From: Methylosinus sp. H3A
GTDB taxonomy: Bacteria; Pseudomonadota; Alphaproteobacteria; Rhizobiales; Beijerinckiaceae
Length of the DNA stretch: 64,000 bases
Assembly: GCF_015709455.1 (NCBI RefSeq)
Contig: NZ_JADNQW010000008.1
Span: forward strand, 18,485-82,484
Direction of reading: 5' to 3'
Shown one piece after another: positions 33,838 to 47,100 of this stretch. The translations under genes and the position numbers were made by a program. Within the stretch, counting starts at the first letter, position 1, and every line of letters begins with the position of its first letter. A model generated the notes under the pieces. The model did not search any database. It saw nothing but the letters and a program-made list of their open reading frames with translations, and was not told the DNA's origin.

Positions 33838-35360
33838 GACGCCGGCGCCCCGAGCTCTGTCGCGAGGTCTCGCACTTTCGCCGCCAGATCCGCGCGTTTC
33901 GCCGCATCGAGCGGCGCGCCATGCGCGAGCGCGGCGACGCTTTGGGCAGCGACGGAATCGAGATGCGCAGGAAGTCTCGCCGTCAGCAGCGGAATGGCCG
34001 CGACGGGCAGGGAGTCGAGAATCCCCGCGTCCAAGGCGGCGAGCAGAGCGACCTGATCGGCGAGGCGCAGAGGCGTGAAACGAGGCTGCGTCAGCAGCGC
34101 GCGAATGCGTTCGCCGCGGATCATGTCGCGCTCGATCCGCGCGTTCGACATGCCGCCGAAGCGCGTGAACATTTCGAGCTCGAGAAACTGCGAGTATTGC
34201 AACCGCAACCTTCCCGAGACGTCTCGCAGCGCCTCCGGCTGCGCGCGGCCGCCGACGCGGCTGACCGATAGACCGACGTCGACGGCCGGCCGGCGGCCGG
34301 CGGCGAACAAGCGGCGATCGAGCACGATCTGGCCGTCGGTGATGGAGATGAGATTGGTCGGAATATAGGCCGAGAGATTGCCGGAATCGGTCTCGGCGAT
34401 CGGGAGCGCGGTCAGTGAGCCGCCGCCGAGCTCCTTCGACAATTTGGCGGCGCGCTCCAGCAGCCGCGCATGGACATAGAATATGTCGCCGGGATAGGCC
34501 TCGCGTCCCGGCGGCTCATGCGTCAGCAGAGCGAGCTCGCGATGGGTGACCGCGTGCTTGCTCAAATCGTCGATGACGACGAGCGCGTGACCGCCGCGAT
34601 CACGGAAGAACTCCGCCATGGTGACGCCCGCGAAGGGCGCGATCCATTGCAGGCCGGGAGGCGCGGCGGCCGAGGCGACGACGAAGATCGAGCGCTCCGC
34701 GGCGCCTCGCCTCCTCACCGCTTCGATCGCGCGCTCCACCGCGGTCATCCGTTGCCCGACGGCGACATAGACGCAGACGAGGTCCGAATGACGCTGGTTG
34801 ATGATGGCGTCGATGGCGATCGAGGTCTTGCCGGTGGCGCGATCGCCGATGATGAGCTCGCGTTGGCCGCGCCCCAGAGCGAACATCGAGTCGACGACCA
34901 ATATGCCGGTCTCGACCGGCTCGGTCACGAGATCGCGCGCGATGATGCTCGGGGCCTCGCGCTCGACGGGATGAAACGCGGCGGCGGAGATCGGCTCGCC
35001 GCCGTCGAGAGGGCGCCCCAGCGGATCGACGACGCGGCCGAGTAGCCCATCGCCGACCGGCGCGCGCGCAACCTCGCCCGTGCCGAAGACGCGCGCGCCG
35101 GCCTCGATCGATTCGCCCGAATCGAGAAGCACGACGCCGATACGGTCCGCTTCGAGCGCGAGCGCAAAGCCCAGCTGGCCGCTCTCGAAACGCAGCAGCT
35201 CATTGAGCTGGACCTGAGGCAGACCGGAGACGAAGGCGATTCCGTCGGCGAAGCTCTCGACCCGACCGACTGTCTCGACTTTCGGCCCGAGATCGATCTC
35301 CGCGAGCGCCGCGCGGCCGCGCGCGAGCCATTCGCCGGAGGCCGACGAGTCATCCGGCAT
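33834..35360 (-). CDS. atpA: N-ATPase alpha subunit AtpA
   Basis: This 508-residue F1 alpha subunit has P-loop [13 protein letters not shown] near residue 170, followed by [20 protein letters not shown] and the [30 protein letters not shown] signature region. It binds ATP non-catalytically and forms the hexamer with AtpD. It overlaps atpF by 11 bp and atpG by four. Confidence 0.95.
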   Translation of the reverse strand: MPDDSSASGEWLARGRAALAEIDLGPKVETVGRVESFADGIAFVSGLPQVQLNELLRFESGQLGFALALEADRIGVVLLDSGESIEAGARVFGTGEVARAPVGDGLLGRVVDPLGRPLDGGEPISAAAFHPVEREAPSIIARDLVTEPVETGILVVDSMFALGRGQRELIIGDRATGKTSIAIDAIINQRHSDLVCVYVAVGQRMTAVERAIEAVRRRGAAERSIFVVASAAAPPGLQWIAPFAGVTMAEFFRDRGGHALVVIDDLSKHAVTHRELALLTHEPPGREAYPGDIFYVHARLLERAAKLSKELGGGSLTALPIAETDSGNLSAYIPTNLISITDGQIVLDRRLFAAGRRPAVDVGLSVSRVGGRAQPEALRDVSGRLRLQYSQFLELEMFTRFGGMSNARIERDMIRGERIRALLTQPRFTPLRLADQVALLAALDAGILDSLPVAAIPLLTARLPAHLDSVAAQSVAALAHGAPLDAAKRADLAAKVRDLATELGAPAS

Positions 35361-36096
35361 TTTCCCGCTCCGTCAGCAAGGTTGCGGAAATGCGCTCGAG
35401 ATCGGCGCGCAGGCTGTTGCGGATGCTCGTGTGATTGTTCTCCAATTCGAGGCCGGCGAGCAATGTCGGATCGACGCGAAGGGTGAATTGCAACGGGCGC
35501 CCGAGAGCGCGCTCGAACGCGCTCCTGCAAAGGGAGTCTTCCTCGGCGGTCAACGGGCGCGGCGCGGTCAGCGTCGCGTCGCCGCGCAGACGGAAATCCA
35601 CGCGCTCCGGCTCCGGCAGAGCGGCGATCGCCTCGGCGAGACCCTCGACGAAGCCTGCGACGCGCGACTCCTGCGGCAGCCTGTCGAGCAGACGCCGGGC
35701 GATGTCGACGGAAAGGAGGCTGGCGCGCTCGGCTTCGGCGCGGCGCTCCGATTTTTCGAGGCGCTCGATCTCGGCGCGCATGTCGGCCCGCATGCGATCG
35801 GCGTCGGCCTCGGCGGAGTCGAGCAGCTCCCGGCTCGCCGCCTTCGCCTCCTCCGTGGCGGCGCGGATCGTCTCCGCGCGCTTCGACGCGATCTCCTCGA
35901 CGGCGGCCCGCGCTTTCTCTTCCAATGTTCGAGCCGCGGCTTCGGCGGCGGCGGCTTCGTCGAGAAGGCGCTGCGCCTCGGCCTTGCGATCGGCGAGGAT
36001 CGACGCGATCGGACGGAAGAGAAAACGGGAGAGCAGCCAGATCAGCACGAGCGCATTGACCGTCTGCAAACCGAGCGTCCACCAGTCGATCTGCAT
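35350..36096 (-). CDS. atpF: N-ATPase b subunit AtpF
   Basis: This 248-residue stator has an N-terminal membrane helix ([23 protein letters not shown]), a long Ala/Glu/Arg-rich coiled coil (residues about 40-140) and a C-terminal domain of about 90 residues. N-ATPase operons lack a separate delta gene, and this C-terminal extension is thought to take its place. It lies between atpE and atpA. Confidence 0.9.
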   Translation of the reverse strand: MQIDWWTLGLQTVNALVLIWLLSRFLFRPIASILADRKAEAQRLLDEAAAAEAAARTLEEKARAAVEEIASKRAETIRAATEEAKAASRELLDSAEADADRMRADMRAEIERLEKSERRAEAERASLLSVDIARRLLDRLPQESRVAGFVEGLAEAIAALPEPERVDFRLRGDATLTAPRPLTAEEDSLCRSAFERALGRPLQFTLRVDPTLLAGLELENNHTSIRNSLRADLERISATLLTERENAG

Positions 36097-36109
36097 GCGT
36101 GCGCGCGCC

Positions 36110-36355
36110 TTATTTGACGAAAGGATTGGCGAAGAGAAGCAGCAGCGCGATCACGAGACAATAGATCGCCATGGTCTCGATCATCGCGAGGCCGACGAAC
36201 AATGTGCGCGACAGGACGCCAGCGGCCTCCGGTTGGCGTGCGATCGCGTCCATGGCCGCGGCGACCGCCATGCCTTCCGCGATCGCCGGGCCGATCGCGC
36301 CGAAAGACACGGCCACGGCGGCGGCGATCACGCTGATATATTGAATATCGTCCAT
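36110..36355 (-). CDS. atpE: N-ATPase c subunit AtpE
   Basis: This 81-residue double-helix proteolipid has Glu27 in GPAIAEG on helix 1 and Glu60-Thr61 with Tyr64 in [10 protein letters not shown] on helix 2. The polar loop is ARQPEA. The pair of carboxylates is characteristic of N-type c subunits. A full set of ligands suggested Na+ translocation for the family, although H+ coupling has also been reported. The ring would sit in the inner membrane with AtpB. Confidence 0.93.
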   Translation of the reverse strand: MDDIQYISVIAAAVAVSFGAIGPAIAEGMAVAAAMDAIARQPEAAGVLSRTLFVGLAMIETMAIYCLVIALLLLFANPFVK

Positions 36356-36371
36356 TTCGCGGCTTCCTCCG

Positions 36372-37058
36372 CTATCGACCTTCGCGCGCTCGAGAGTCGC
36401 GCTCCTCGACCGCCGCGCCGATGAACACCATGGCGAGCGTCGCGAAAATGTAGGCCTGGACCGCGCCGGTCAGCAAATCGAGCGCCATCAGCGGTATCGG
36501 CACGAGCAGACCGGCGAGTGAGAGGACGATGCCGATGACGAACACGCCGCTCATTATGTTCCCGAACAGGCGAACGATCAGCGAGAAGGTCCGCGTGATC
36601 TGCTCGATGAGGTTGAGCGGGATCATGACGAAGCTCGGCTCGGCGAAAGTCGCGAGATAGCCGAGCGGGCCGCGCGTGCGCAGGCCGTGATAGATGGTCG
36701 CGCAAAAGACGATGAGCGCGAGCGCGGCGTCCGTCTCCAGCCGCGCGGTGGGCGGCTCGACGCCGGGAATGAGCGACGACCAATTGGCGCCGAGCACGAA
36801 CAGGAAGATCGTTCCCAGCAGCGCTCGGTAGGGCGCCGGATCCGCGCCCAAAGTATCCCTTATCTGTCCGTCGAGCGTCTCGACGAAGAGCTCGAGCGCG
36901 GATTGCGCGGTCCCCGGCCGCAGTGAGAGCCGCCGCGTCACGACGAGGCTCGCGAGCGTGAGCGCAGCCATCAGAAACCATGTGACGACGACGGGCTTGC
37001 TGATCGGCGCTGGTCCGAGCTGAAAGCCGGGCTCTAGCGCGAGCGGCGAGGATTTCAT
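36372..37058 (-). CDS. atpB: N-ATPase a subunit AtpB
   Basis: This 228-residue membrane subunit a has about 5-6 helices. The conserved Arg helix is in [20 protein letters not shown] and the last helix in [19 protein letters not shown]. It forms the half-channels for the ion next to the c-ring. Its ATG overlaps the atpR stop. Confidence 0.92.
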   Translation of the reverse strand: MKSSPLALEPGFQLGPAPISKPVVVTWFLMAALTLASLVVTRRLSLRPGTAQSALELFVETLDGQIRDTLGADPAPYRALLGTIFLFVLGANWSSLIPGVEPPTARLETDAALALIVFCATIYHGLRTRGPLGYLATFAEPSFVMIPLNLIEQITRTFSLIVRLFGNIMSGVFVIGIVLSLAGLLVPIPLMALDLLTGAVQAYIFATLAMVFIGAAVEERDSRAREGR

Positions 37059-37336
37059 CGAAGGCCTCCCAATCGACGCAGAACGGCGCGCCTCGCGACG
37101 AGCAATCCCAGAGCGCCGGAGAGCAGGGCGATGGCTCCGATTTTCGCGAGCGCCGTCAACGCCAGGGCGAGGGCGCCGAAGCGCGCCATGAGCAGGAGTA
37201 AGGCCTTGGGCGTCGCGCCCCGCTCGAAGAGATCGACGTTCCAGCGCAAGGCGATGAAATAGGCGAAGCCCGCGGCGAGGCCCGCCCCCGCGCCGAGCGC
37301 GAGTTGGAACACGAGTGAGGCGGCGGGAGGGGTCAT
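37055..37336 (-). CDS. atpR: N-ATPase accessory membrane protein AtpR
   Basis: This 93-residue protein has three hydrophobic segments (LGAGAGLAAGFAYFIALRW; LLLLMARFGALALALTAL; AIALLSGALGLLVARRAV). AtpR is found only in N-ATPase operons; an arginine in the membrane part is proposed to help c-ring assembly. ATG 37336 overlaps the atpQ stop. Confidence 0.85.
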   Translation of the reverse strand: MTPPAASLVFQLALGAGAGLAAGFAYFIALRWNVDLFERGATPKALLLLMARFGALALALTALAKIGAIALLSGALGLLVARRAVLRRLGGLR

Positions 37337-37619
37337 TGACGCGACATCCATTTCCAGGCGAGCCACAGGCCGGCGCCGGCCCCGATCATGACGAGGGGAG
37401 CCGAGAAGAACACGCCCGTGGCGTAGGTCCTGTCGAGCCAGCGGCCGAGGAACAGTCCGGCGAGCGCCGGAAGGACAATGGTCCAGCCGAGCGCGCCGAT
37501 CTGCCCCAGCCGTCGTCCGAGCGAGGGCTCGGCCTGCTCGCGCAACAGCTCGCGGCGCTCGGCGGCCAGGCGCGAAGCTTCCGCCATAGGGTCGCGCTCT
37601 CGCTCGTGGCCGGGCTCGC

Positions 37620-37623
<4 letters not shown>
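37333..37623 (-). CDS. atpQ: N-ATPase accessory membrane protein AtpQ (AtpI-like)
   Basis: This 96-residue protein has a charged N-terminal half (SEPGHERERDPMAEASRLAA) and two membrane helices with a GWTIVLPALAGLFLGRWLDR pattern, typical of AtpI/AtpQ. It is probably a chaperone for c-ring assembly or Mg2+ entry. It overlaps atpC and atpR by four bases each. Confidence 0.85.
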
Positions 37624-39535
<1,912 letters not shown>

Positions 39536-39587
39536 TCAGGCCGAGCTCGAGCTCGGAGCTTGAGATCATACACGCAGACAGAGCACG

Positions 39588-40316
39588 CTAACGCGAAAGC
39601 GCCCATGTCACCGAGACTTTTGCCGTGAGCCGTCGCGCGGCGGGCCGCAGAGGCAGGTTGATCGCTCCATTCGCCGACGCGGTGGCCGCAGGCGTCGACT
39701 CACGTTTGATTTCGTCGGAGGGCGCCATCTCTTCGTGATCGATTTCAATGATGCGCCCCAGCTTCGAGCCCAAGGCCTCGACATAGCTTCGCGCGCGCTG
39801 TTCCGCATTTTTGAGCGCCACGATCCGCAGCCGTTCGAGACGCGCCCTCTCGTCGCTGACGACGAATTCCACGCCCCGAACTTCATTGGAGCCGGCGTCG
39901 ATGGCGCGCAGGATGAGCGCCCCGGCCTTATCGAGAGAATTCACGAGAACGCTCAACTCGTTTCGCGCTCGGAAGCCCCTGGAGACGCGCCGTCCATGCG
40001 CGCCACGCACGGCGGAGTCGTCCGACGTGACGGAGACGAGCGTCGAGCCTGCGGCGCGAATATTCTCGGTTTGTACCCCCTGGCGGACAAGATCGTCCAG
40101 CAAGGCTTGCGTCTTCTGCGCGTTCTCGCTCACGGCTTCGACCGCGGTCGGCCTTTCTGTCACGACATCCAGGAAGAGGGTCGCCTTATCGGGAAACTCA
40201 TCCTCCGACGCCTCTCCCGTCACGGAAATATGCGGGAGCGTATCCTTCAAAGTCTCGGCCGAAGCGCTCGCGAGGAAGACGATGCTCGCCAGCGCAGCGA
40301 GAGATAATCGGGCCAT
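39588..40316 (-). CDS. SIMPL (DUF541) domain exported protein
   Basis: This 242-residue protein has a signal peptide (MARLSLAALASIVFLASASA) and a SIMPL/DUF541 domain: HISVTGEASEDEFPDKATLF, a middle helix NAQKTQALLDDLVRQGVQTE and the strand region LSVLVNSLDKAGALILRAID. Family members are periplasmic or outer-membrane oligomers; the exact role is unknown. It lies 64 bp upstream of atpD on the same strand and may be co-transcribed. Confidence 0.85.
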   Translation of the reverse strand: MARLSLAALASIVFLASASAETLKDTLPHISVTGEASEDEFPDKATLFLDVVTERPTAVEAVSENAQKTQALLDDLVRQGVQTENIRAAGSTLVSVTSDDSAVRGAHGRRVSRGFRARNELSVLVNSLDKAGALILRAIDAGSNEVRGVEFVVSDERARLERLRIVALKNAEQRARSYVEALGSKLGRIIEIDHEEMAPSDEIKRESTPAATASANGAINLPLRPAARRLTAKVSVTWALSR

Positions 40317-40440
40317 CGACTCTGTCCCTTGAAGCGAACGACACGGGTCGCCGCGAAAAATGCACGCTCGGCGCTTCCGGCTCCCGCCGATTCGGCAATC
40401 CGAGGCGAGGGCGTGCGTGAAGCATTATCGACCAATATAT

Positions 40441-41010
40441 GGCTCTGTTTCACTCTCGGTGTAGATCGTGGTCGAGTAGCTCCGCCATTCGGCTTCGCCC
40501 TCACAGATCAGGACATGTGGCTTTGCCACAGCCGCTCGGCGGCGAAGCCGATCATCTCGCGAAGGAAATCGGCGTCGGGGGACTTTTCCAGAAGCGCTCG
40601 CAGGCTCATCATCTCGTCGCGAGTGGCTTGCTCCCGAACTGCTACACCACCAGAGGGGGCACGACCCGACCGCGTGGCCGAGTTGGGCCTGAATGGCCTC
40701 GCACAGATTCTGCGCGATATGAAATCGGTCGACGATTTGTCGCGCCTGCGGCGCGCCTTCCTGCGCCCCTTGGGCGATCGACCCGCAGCGATCGCGGCTG
40801 ACAATCTCAACGCCGGGATGCCGCTTGAGCCAGTCGGCAGTCATGCCTGCGGCGCGTTCTGGAAATAGATCGAGCACTTCCCGCCGCTCCAGGTCCACCA
40901 CGATGGTCCCGTAAGTGGAACCCTTGCGCCGGGCCCAATCCTCGACGCCCACGACGCGCGTCGCCTCCTCCGAGCGGCGCGCCTTTATGGTCTCTCCCCG
41001 GGTCGATCAA
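40441..41010 (-). pseudogene. ISL3-family transposase remnant
   Basis: The minus strand encodes the middle of an ISL3 transposase: [38 protein letters not shown] and [20 protein letters not shown], then phase changes (a second frame has [18 protein letters not shown]). Both termini of the protein are absent. The left end carries the 20-bp terminal sequence also seen at 756-775. Confidence 0.78.
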
Positions 41011-41047
41011 GTGCGCAACAGGAAGTGAGGAAGAACCGGCGCACGGC

Positions 41048-43921
41048 TCAATAGTCGATGACCAGTCGACGGAAATTCGCCGAGGAGATCACATCGCCGG
41101 CGATGACGCAGGATTTTCCGTCCGCAAACGCGCGCTTGGCCGCAGGAAAGCGTATCGTGACATGCTTCGGCGACGGACCTGACGAGGCCAGTTCGATCGT
41201 CGCCTTCGATTTCGTCCGGCGAGCTCGCAGATCGACGACGCCGAAGGCCGTCGGCAGATCCCGCAGAGTGATCCCGTCGCCGTCCCACCAATGGTCTGGT
41301 GCGCCGCGGAACAGCTCCAAGGCATCGCCGTTTTCGCGCAGCAGCATTCTTCGGATCGCAGTGACGAACTCCGCCCCGACCCAAGTGTGCGGCATGTCGC
41401 CGATATATTGCGGCGCGCGAGGAGGCATCCAGACCACTTCGGCCCAGTGCCGCCATTTCTCGGGCCGCCGGCGATCGAGAAGCAGATCGAGCAGACCCAA
41501 TGCGTCCTCGAACCGGCCCAGCGACACGAAGGCATTCAGATTGCGCACGATATAGGGCGTGAAGTTGCCCTCGAAGTCCGGGGCGCCGAGTGATTTTGTT
41601 TGCGTAGCGCAGAGGTCGTAGGTTGCTGCAAGCAACTCGGGTGGAAGAACATCCGCTACGCGGCACGGCTCGAAGGCGATCGAGGTCGAGGTGGGATCGA
41701 CATCCTCACGATCGGCGGAGCCCGCGATCGACCCGTTGCCCATGAGTTCGGACGTCATTCGGATCGAGCGAGAAAGATCCGCGGCGAACTTTCGGCCCCA
41801 CGTTCGCGCCTGCGCCGCTATCTCCTTCTCGCCTGCCGCGTCGGCGAGAAAGGCGCAGTCCCGAAAGGCGCTCAATGCGAAGAAGTCGTCCCAATAGCTA
41901 TAGCTCGGCTCACCATAGCCCTCATGGCTTAGGGACGGCGGCAAGAGACCGTGGAAACGGGACGTAGGGCCATGCTGCGCGTTGGTTCGGGCGCAAAGCT
42001 CCTCTATGAAGCGCGTCGCTCGGACCACGGGCTCGAGGACCGCCGTCAGGAACGCGCGGTCTTTGGTGATCCGATAGGCCTCCGCGGCGATGCAGACGAA
42101 CTCTCCCTGCGCGTCGAATTCGATATCGCTACCATAGCCCCGATTTATTGCCCCATCCTCGTCGAGAATGGGCGGGACCATTCCGTTCTCATAGATGCGC
42201 TGCGAATACCACAGCACGAACGCCTCGGCCTCTTCGGTCAGCCCCGCCCACAGCAAGGCGAGCGCCTGAGCGGAGCCGTCGCGTATCCATATGCGATCGT
42301 AATTTCTGGGGCCGGGCTTGAAGGCGGATCGCGTCGCATTCACGAGGATCAGGGAGATCTGCGCCTCGACCGTCTCGGTGACGTCCGGGTCGCCGACCGA
42401 TATCCGCCGAGGGCCGATCTTGTTCCGCCAGCGGCGCGCGACCTTCTTGCGCAGGGCGGAGAATTGCTCGTCCGCGTCGGGCGCGACGCCGGCCCGCAGC
42501 GGCGCGGCGACGACGATGGCGTCGCTCGCCCCGGGCGGCAGCAAAAATGCGAATTCGACTGCGGCGCTGAGCAGCCCCGAGTCCGAGCGAAGGCTGCGAT
42601 CCGTCCCGCTCGCGCCGCTCTCGATCAGTCTCACCACGTCTCCATCGTCGAAGTCGGCAACCGTCACCGCGTCCGGTTCACGCGAAAACGCGGCATAGAT
42701 TTGATCGTCGATCCGCGCCTCGCGTCCCACGACGGCGATGGCGTCGATCGGCGCATGACCGCCGTGCTGCCAATAGGGATTGATCTGCGCGGGCCGCACC
42801 GCCAGCACGAGCGCTCCTTTTCGAGGCGCGCGAGATGTGTTGACGATCCGATACTGCACCAGCGCCTGCCCGGCGTGAGCGAGCGCCGTCGCGCGAATTT
42901 CCAGTCCATCTATGGACCAAATGACGCTCGGGATCGGCAGTGAGCCGCCGACGAGGGAATGGCGGATGCGCGCGCTCGCCGGCGCCCCATGCAGCTGGTC
43001 GCCTGATCGCAGCAGCGGGGTGATCTGCGGCGACCCGCGGCGGGGTTCGAGGTCGCCATATTCGTCGAAAAGCGCTTCTCCTTCTCGATCGAATTCTCCC
43101 AGCACGGTCCAATAGACTTGACGGCCGAGCAGCGATTGCGGGTAGAGCTCGCCGCGCCCGGCGCGCGCCGCCCGCTCTAGCTGGCCGATGGGCATGCGAT
43201 CGCTGTCGAGGATGCGGAGCTTGAGCTCGTCGACGACGGCGCCTTCGGGCCCGCTCGCTTCGTGCAGCGTCAGGCGAAGAAACCGACTGCTCGCGCGCGG
43301 CCACCAGAAGCTGCCATTTCCCCCTCCGCCGGCCGTGATGCGGCCGAGCTCGCGGAAATTTTCGCCATCATCGGAGAGATAGGCCGAGAAATCCAGTCCA
43401 TAGCTCTCTCCCCACTCGACGAGCGCGCCGACCACGGATCTGACGAAACGGAAGTCGACGGTTATGCTTTCGCCCGCGCGCAGGCGGACCGGCGCATGGC
43501 CGAGCGCGGCGATCCGCTCCGCTTCCAGCGTCGTCGCGGCGTCGGCCGGGCCGTAGAGATTGATTTCGACGATGTCTGGACCCGGCCGGCGCTCCGGATT
43601 CTCGGCGCTCCAGCGCAAGAAACGAGCCAGCGTCGGCGGAAAGGCGAAAATCTCCTGGCCGCCTTCGCCGTGCCCGGAGCCGCAGACGCGCATCCATCGC
43701 TTTCCGTCCGGCGAGCCCTCGAACCAATATTCGCTCGACGCGCGCCGCCCCCAGTAGATTTCCAGCCCGCCGAGCACGGCCGCCTCGCCGAGATCGATCT
43801 CGAGCCACGGCCTTGCCGACGGTTCGGCCGACCATGCGGTGGAATAGCGATCGTCGATCGCATGTCGCGGATCGCCGCAGCTGGCCGTCGCCTTCCACGC
43901 GGCTTTCGGCGGGACGTTCAT
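41048..43921 (-). CDS. Large discoidin-domain six-hairpin glycosidase-like protein
   Basis: This 957-residue protein has one or two discoidin (F5/8 type C) domains at residues about 1-130 and 145-235 (IDDRYSTAWSAEPSARPWLE, LEIDLGEAAVLGGLEIYWG; VVDELKLRILDSD). A beta-sandwich follows, then an alpha/alpha toroid at about 510-880 (RNYDRIWIRDGSAQALALLW, NGMVPPILDEDGAINRGYGS, YSYWDDFFALSAFRDC). This plan suits a carbohydrate-active enzyme binding glycan ends, but no GH family can be fixed by eye. No signal peptide is evident. It is divergent from the GH94-like gene. Confidence 0.7.
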   Translation of the reverse strand: MNVPPKAAWKATASCGDPRHAIDDRYSTAWSAEPSARPWLEIDLGEAAVLGGLEIYWGRRASSEYWFEGSPDGKRWMRVCGSGHGEGGQEIFAFPPTLARFLRWSAENPERRPGPDIVEINLYGPADAATTLEAERIAALGHAPVRLRAGESITVDFRFVRSVVGALVEWGESYGLDFSAYLSDDGENFRELGRITAGGGGNGSFWWPRASSRFLRLTLHEASGPEGAVVDELKLRILDSDRMPIGQLERAARAGRGELYPQSLLGRQVYWTVLGEFDREGEALFDEYGDLEPRRGSPQITPLLRSGDQLHGAPASARIRHSLVGGSLPIPSVIWSIDGLEIRATALAHAGQALVQYRIVNTSRAPRKGALVLAVRPAQINPYWQHGGHAPIDAIAVVGREARIDDQIYAAFSREPDAVTVADFDDGDVVRLIESGASGTDRSLRSDSGLLSAAVEFAFLLPPGASDAIVVAAPLRAGVAPDADEQFSALRKKVARRWRNKIGPRRISVGDPDVTETVEAQISLILVNATRSAFKPGPRNYDRIWIRDGSAQALALLWAGLTEEAEAFVLWYSQRIYENGMVPPILDEDGAINRGYGSDIEFDAQGEFVCIAAEAYRITKDRAFLTAVLEPVVRATRFIEELCARTNAQHGPTSRFHGLLPPSLSHEGYGEPSYSYWDDFFALSAFRDCAFLADAAGEKEIAAQARTWGRKFAADLSRSIRMTSELMGNGSIAGSADREDVDPTSTSIAFEPCRVADVLPPELLAATYDLCATQTKSLGAPDFEGNFTPYIVRNLNAFVSLGRFEDALGLLDLLLDRRRPEKWRHWAEVVWMPPRAPQYIGDMPHTWVGAEFVTAIRRMLLRENGDALELFRGAPDHWWDGDGITLRDLPTAFGVVDLRARRTKSKATIELASSGPSPKHVTIRFPAAKRAFADGKSCVIAGDVISSANFRRLVIDY

Positions 43922-44121
43922 CTATCGCTTCCGACGGACGTCATGCGCGTCCCGCCGCCGATTAACTCCCGACGCTGCGCCGGAGGCAAGCCTCGCCTTC
44001 GACAGCCTCGCCTTCGCGCGCCGACTGCGCTGGGGTATGGCGCTTGGAACGGGCGGCCGAGGACGCATATTCTGTTCCAAGCGGACGCAACATGCGCCGC
44101 CGAGACGAGGGTCACGCCGGC

Positions 44122-47100
44122 ATGGAAGCAAACCCACCTCCGACAAGTCCTCGCCTGCTGAAGAGTGAGTCGGATCTGATCGTGGAAGCGAACGCCAATG
44201 GTTCGATCCGGCGCTTGCGGCGCCATGGGGTTCTGCTCAACCTGTTCCTCGGCAATGAGGTCGAGGGCGGACCCGCCAATATCTACCTGCGCGGCCTCGA
44301 CGATGGGCGGGATGCGATCGGCTTGCTCGGACCACGCAGCGGCGCGGCCGCGCAGTTCGACGATCGAGGCATGACCGTCGAGGGCGCGTGGCGAGACATT
44401 CGCTTTTCCCTGACGCTCGTTCTCGCCCGATCCGCCGCCGCATGGTTCTGGCGTCTGGCGCTCGAAAATCGCGGCGACAAAGCCCAGCGGCTGGATATGA
44501 TCTATGCGCAGGACCTGGGCCTGGCCGATTATGAAGCGGCGCGATCCAACGAATATTACGTCAGCCAATATGTCGATCACGCGCCACTGTCTCACCCGGA
44601 GCGCGGCGTCGTCGTCGCCTCCCGCCAGAACCAGACCGTCGACGGGCGCCATCCATGGTGCATCATCGGCTCGCTCGGGCGAGGGATCGGCTTCGCCACC
44701 GACGCCTTGCAGGTCAATGGTCTGTCCACGCGGGCGGGCGGCTCCCCGGAGGCGATGACGCGAGGCCTCCCGGGCAAGCGCCTCCAGCACGAGCATTCGC
44801 TGGCCGCCATACAGGATGCGCCGTTCCAACTCGCGCCGGGAGAGCGAATCGAGCGCGGCTTTTTCGGTTGGTTCGAGCCAGACCATTCGGCGCCGACGTC
44901 GGCTGCAGACACGGCTTTCGTTGATCGAGCCTCGGCGCTGCCCGAAGCGCGCTCCGCGTGGTTTGCCTGCGGGAAGGGGGGCGCGGTCCCGAATCCGTCG
45001 AGCTTGTTCTGCTCCGCGCCTCTCCTCGACGCGCTGGAGTTGACCGAAGGAGAAATCTCGCAACTCTTCGGCGAAGATCTCCGGCATGGGGAGCGGGAGA
45101 ACGGGCGGCTTCTCTCCTTCTTCTGCGGCGAACGAAGCCATGTGGCGCTGAAAGCGAAGGAGCTGCGAACGCTGCGGCCTCATGGCCAGATCCTGCGCAC
45201 CGGCGGTGGCTCGCTTCCCGAGGAGGCCGCGCTGACCTCGACGGTCTGGATGTCCGGCGTATTTCATTCGCAGCTGACGCAAGGCCATGTCGGCGTCGAT
45301 CGGTTCCTTTCCGGGAGCCGGAGCTACCTCGGTCTGTTCCGCTCGCATGGCCAGCGACTGTTCGTGGACGGCGGAAGCGGCTGGCGCCTACTCGACGAGC
45401 CCTCGGCTTTCGAGATGACCCCAGACGCCTGTCGCTGGTTCTATAAGCACGAGGCCGGATTGATACGGGTCGAGAGCCGGGCGCTGACGGAAAGCCAGGA
45501 GCTGAGACTGTCTGTCGAGTTTCTCTCGGGTTCGCCGATGCGTTGCCTTCTGTCGAACCACATCGCCCTCGATGACGACGACGGCGCCGACGAGGCGCCG
45601 ACGCGCTATGTTCGCGACGGCGAGGGTGTGTTCGTTCGAGCGGCTCCAGACAGCGAAATCGGGAGGCGCTTTCCCGGCGGCGGCTTCCGCATCGATCCAC
45701 TACCCGGCGCGAACATCGAAAGCATCGCGGGGGACGAAGCTCTCTTCCCGGACGGCGTTTCGCGGCGCCAGCCCTTCCTCTGCCTGATCGTTTCGCCCGC
45801 GCGATCGATCGGCTTTCGCATCCTCGGCCGTCTGCTGCGGCCGCAGCCGCCGACGGGCGCGCCGGCCGATCGCTATTGGCGCGATATGTCCTCGGGCATG
45901 CGAATACACGCGCCCCCGAACGCCCCTCTGGCGCAGGACGCAGCGCGGATCGGCGAGATTCTGCCCTGGTTCGCGCAGAACGCGCTCGTCCATTATCTCG
46001 CGCCGAGGGGGCTCGAACAATTTTCCGGCGGCAGCTGGGGCGTCCGCGACGTCACGCAGGGGCCGGTCGAAATGCTTCTCGCTCTCGGCCGCTTCGACGC
46101 GCTGCGCGACATTCTGCGGCGCGTGTTCGCGCAGCAGAATCCCGACGGCGACTGGCCGCAATTCTTCGGCGTGTTCGCGCGGGAGAGACGCGATCGCGCC
46201 GACGACTCCCATGGCGACGTCGTTTTCTGGCCCTTGCTGGCGTTGGCGAGATATCTGACTGCCTCCCACGATCGCGATATCCTCGTCGAACGCATCCCCT
46301 TTTACGCAGAACGCGAGGATGCGATCGAGCCGACGCCGATCGAAGAACATGTCGAGCGAGCGCTCGATCTCATCGCCCGGCGCGTGATCCACGGAACGCG
46401 CCTCGCCGCCTATGGCCGCGGCGACTGGAACGACACGCTGCAGCCCGCCGACGCGAGCATGCGCGACACTTATTGCAGCGCCTGGACCGTGACGCTGCAT
46501 TACCAGACCTATATCGCGCTCGCCGACGCTTATCTTCGTGAAGGCTCGGCTGCGAGGGCGGCGGATATCCGCGCCCGAGCGGAGCGAGTGAGGGAGGACT
46601 TCCAGCGCCTCTTGATCGTCGACGGCGTGGTCGCCGGACTGGCCTCATTCCGTGGCGCCGATCGCCGTGGAGCCGATCATTATCTGCTGCATCCACGCGA
46701 TGCGGCGACGGGCGTCTCCTACAGCCTCATTCCGATGATCCATTCGATTATCGCCGGCCTTTTCACGCCCGCGCAGGCGCGCGAGCATCTTGCCATCATC
46801 GAGCGCCATCTGCTGGCGCCCGATGGCGCCAGGCTTTTCGATCGGCCGATCGAATATCGGGGCGGCGCGCAAAAATGCTTTCAGCGGGCGGAAACCGCCG
46901 CCTTCTTCGGCCGCGAGGTCGGGCTGATGTACACTCACGCGCATTTGCGCTATGCGGAGGCCTTGTGGCGTTACGGCGACGTCGATGGGTTCTTTCGCGC
47001 CCTTCGCCTCGCAAACCCCATCGGCATTCGCGACCTCACGCCCTCCGCGGCGCTACGCCAGTCGAATTGCTACTACACCAGCTCGGACGCCGACTTCGCC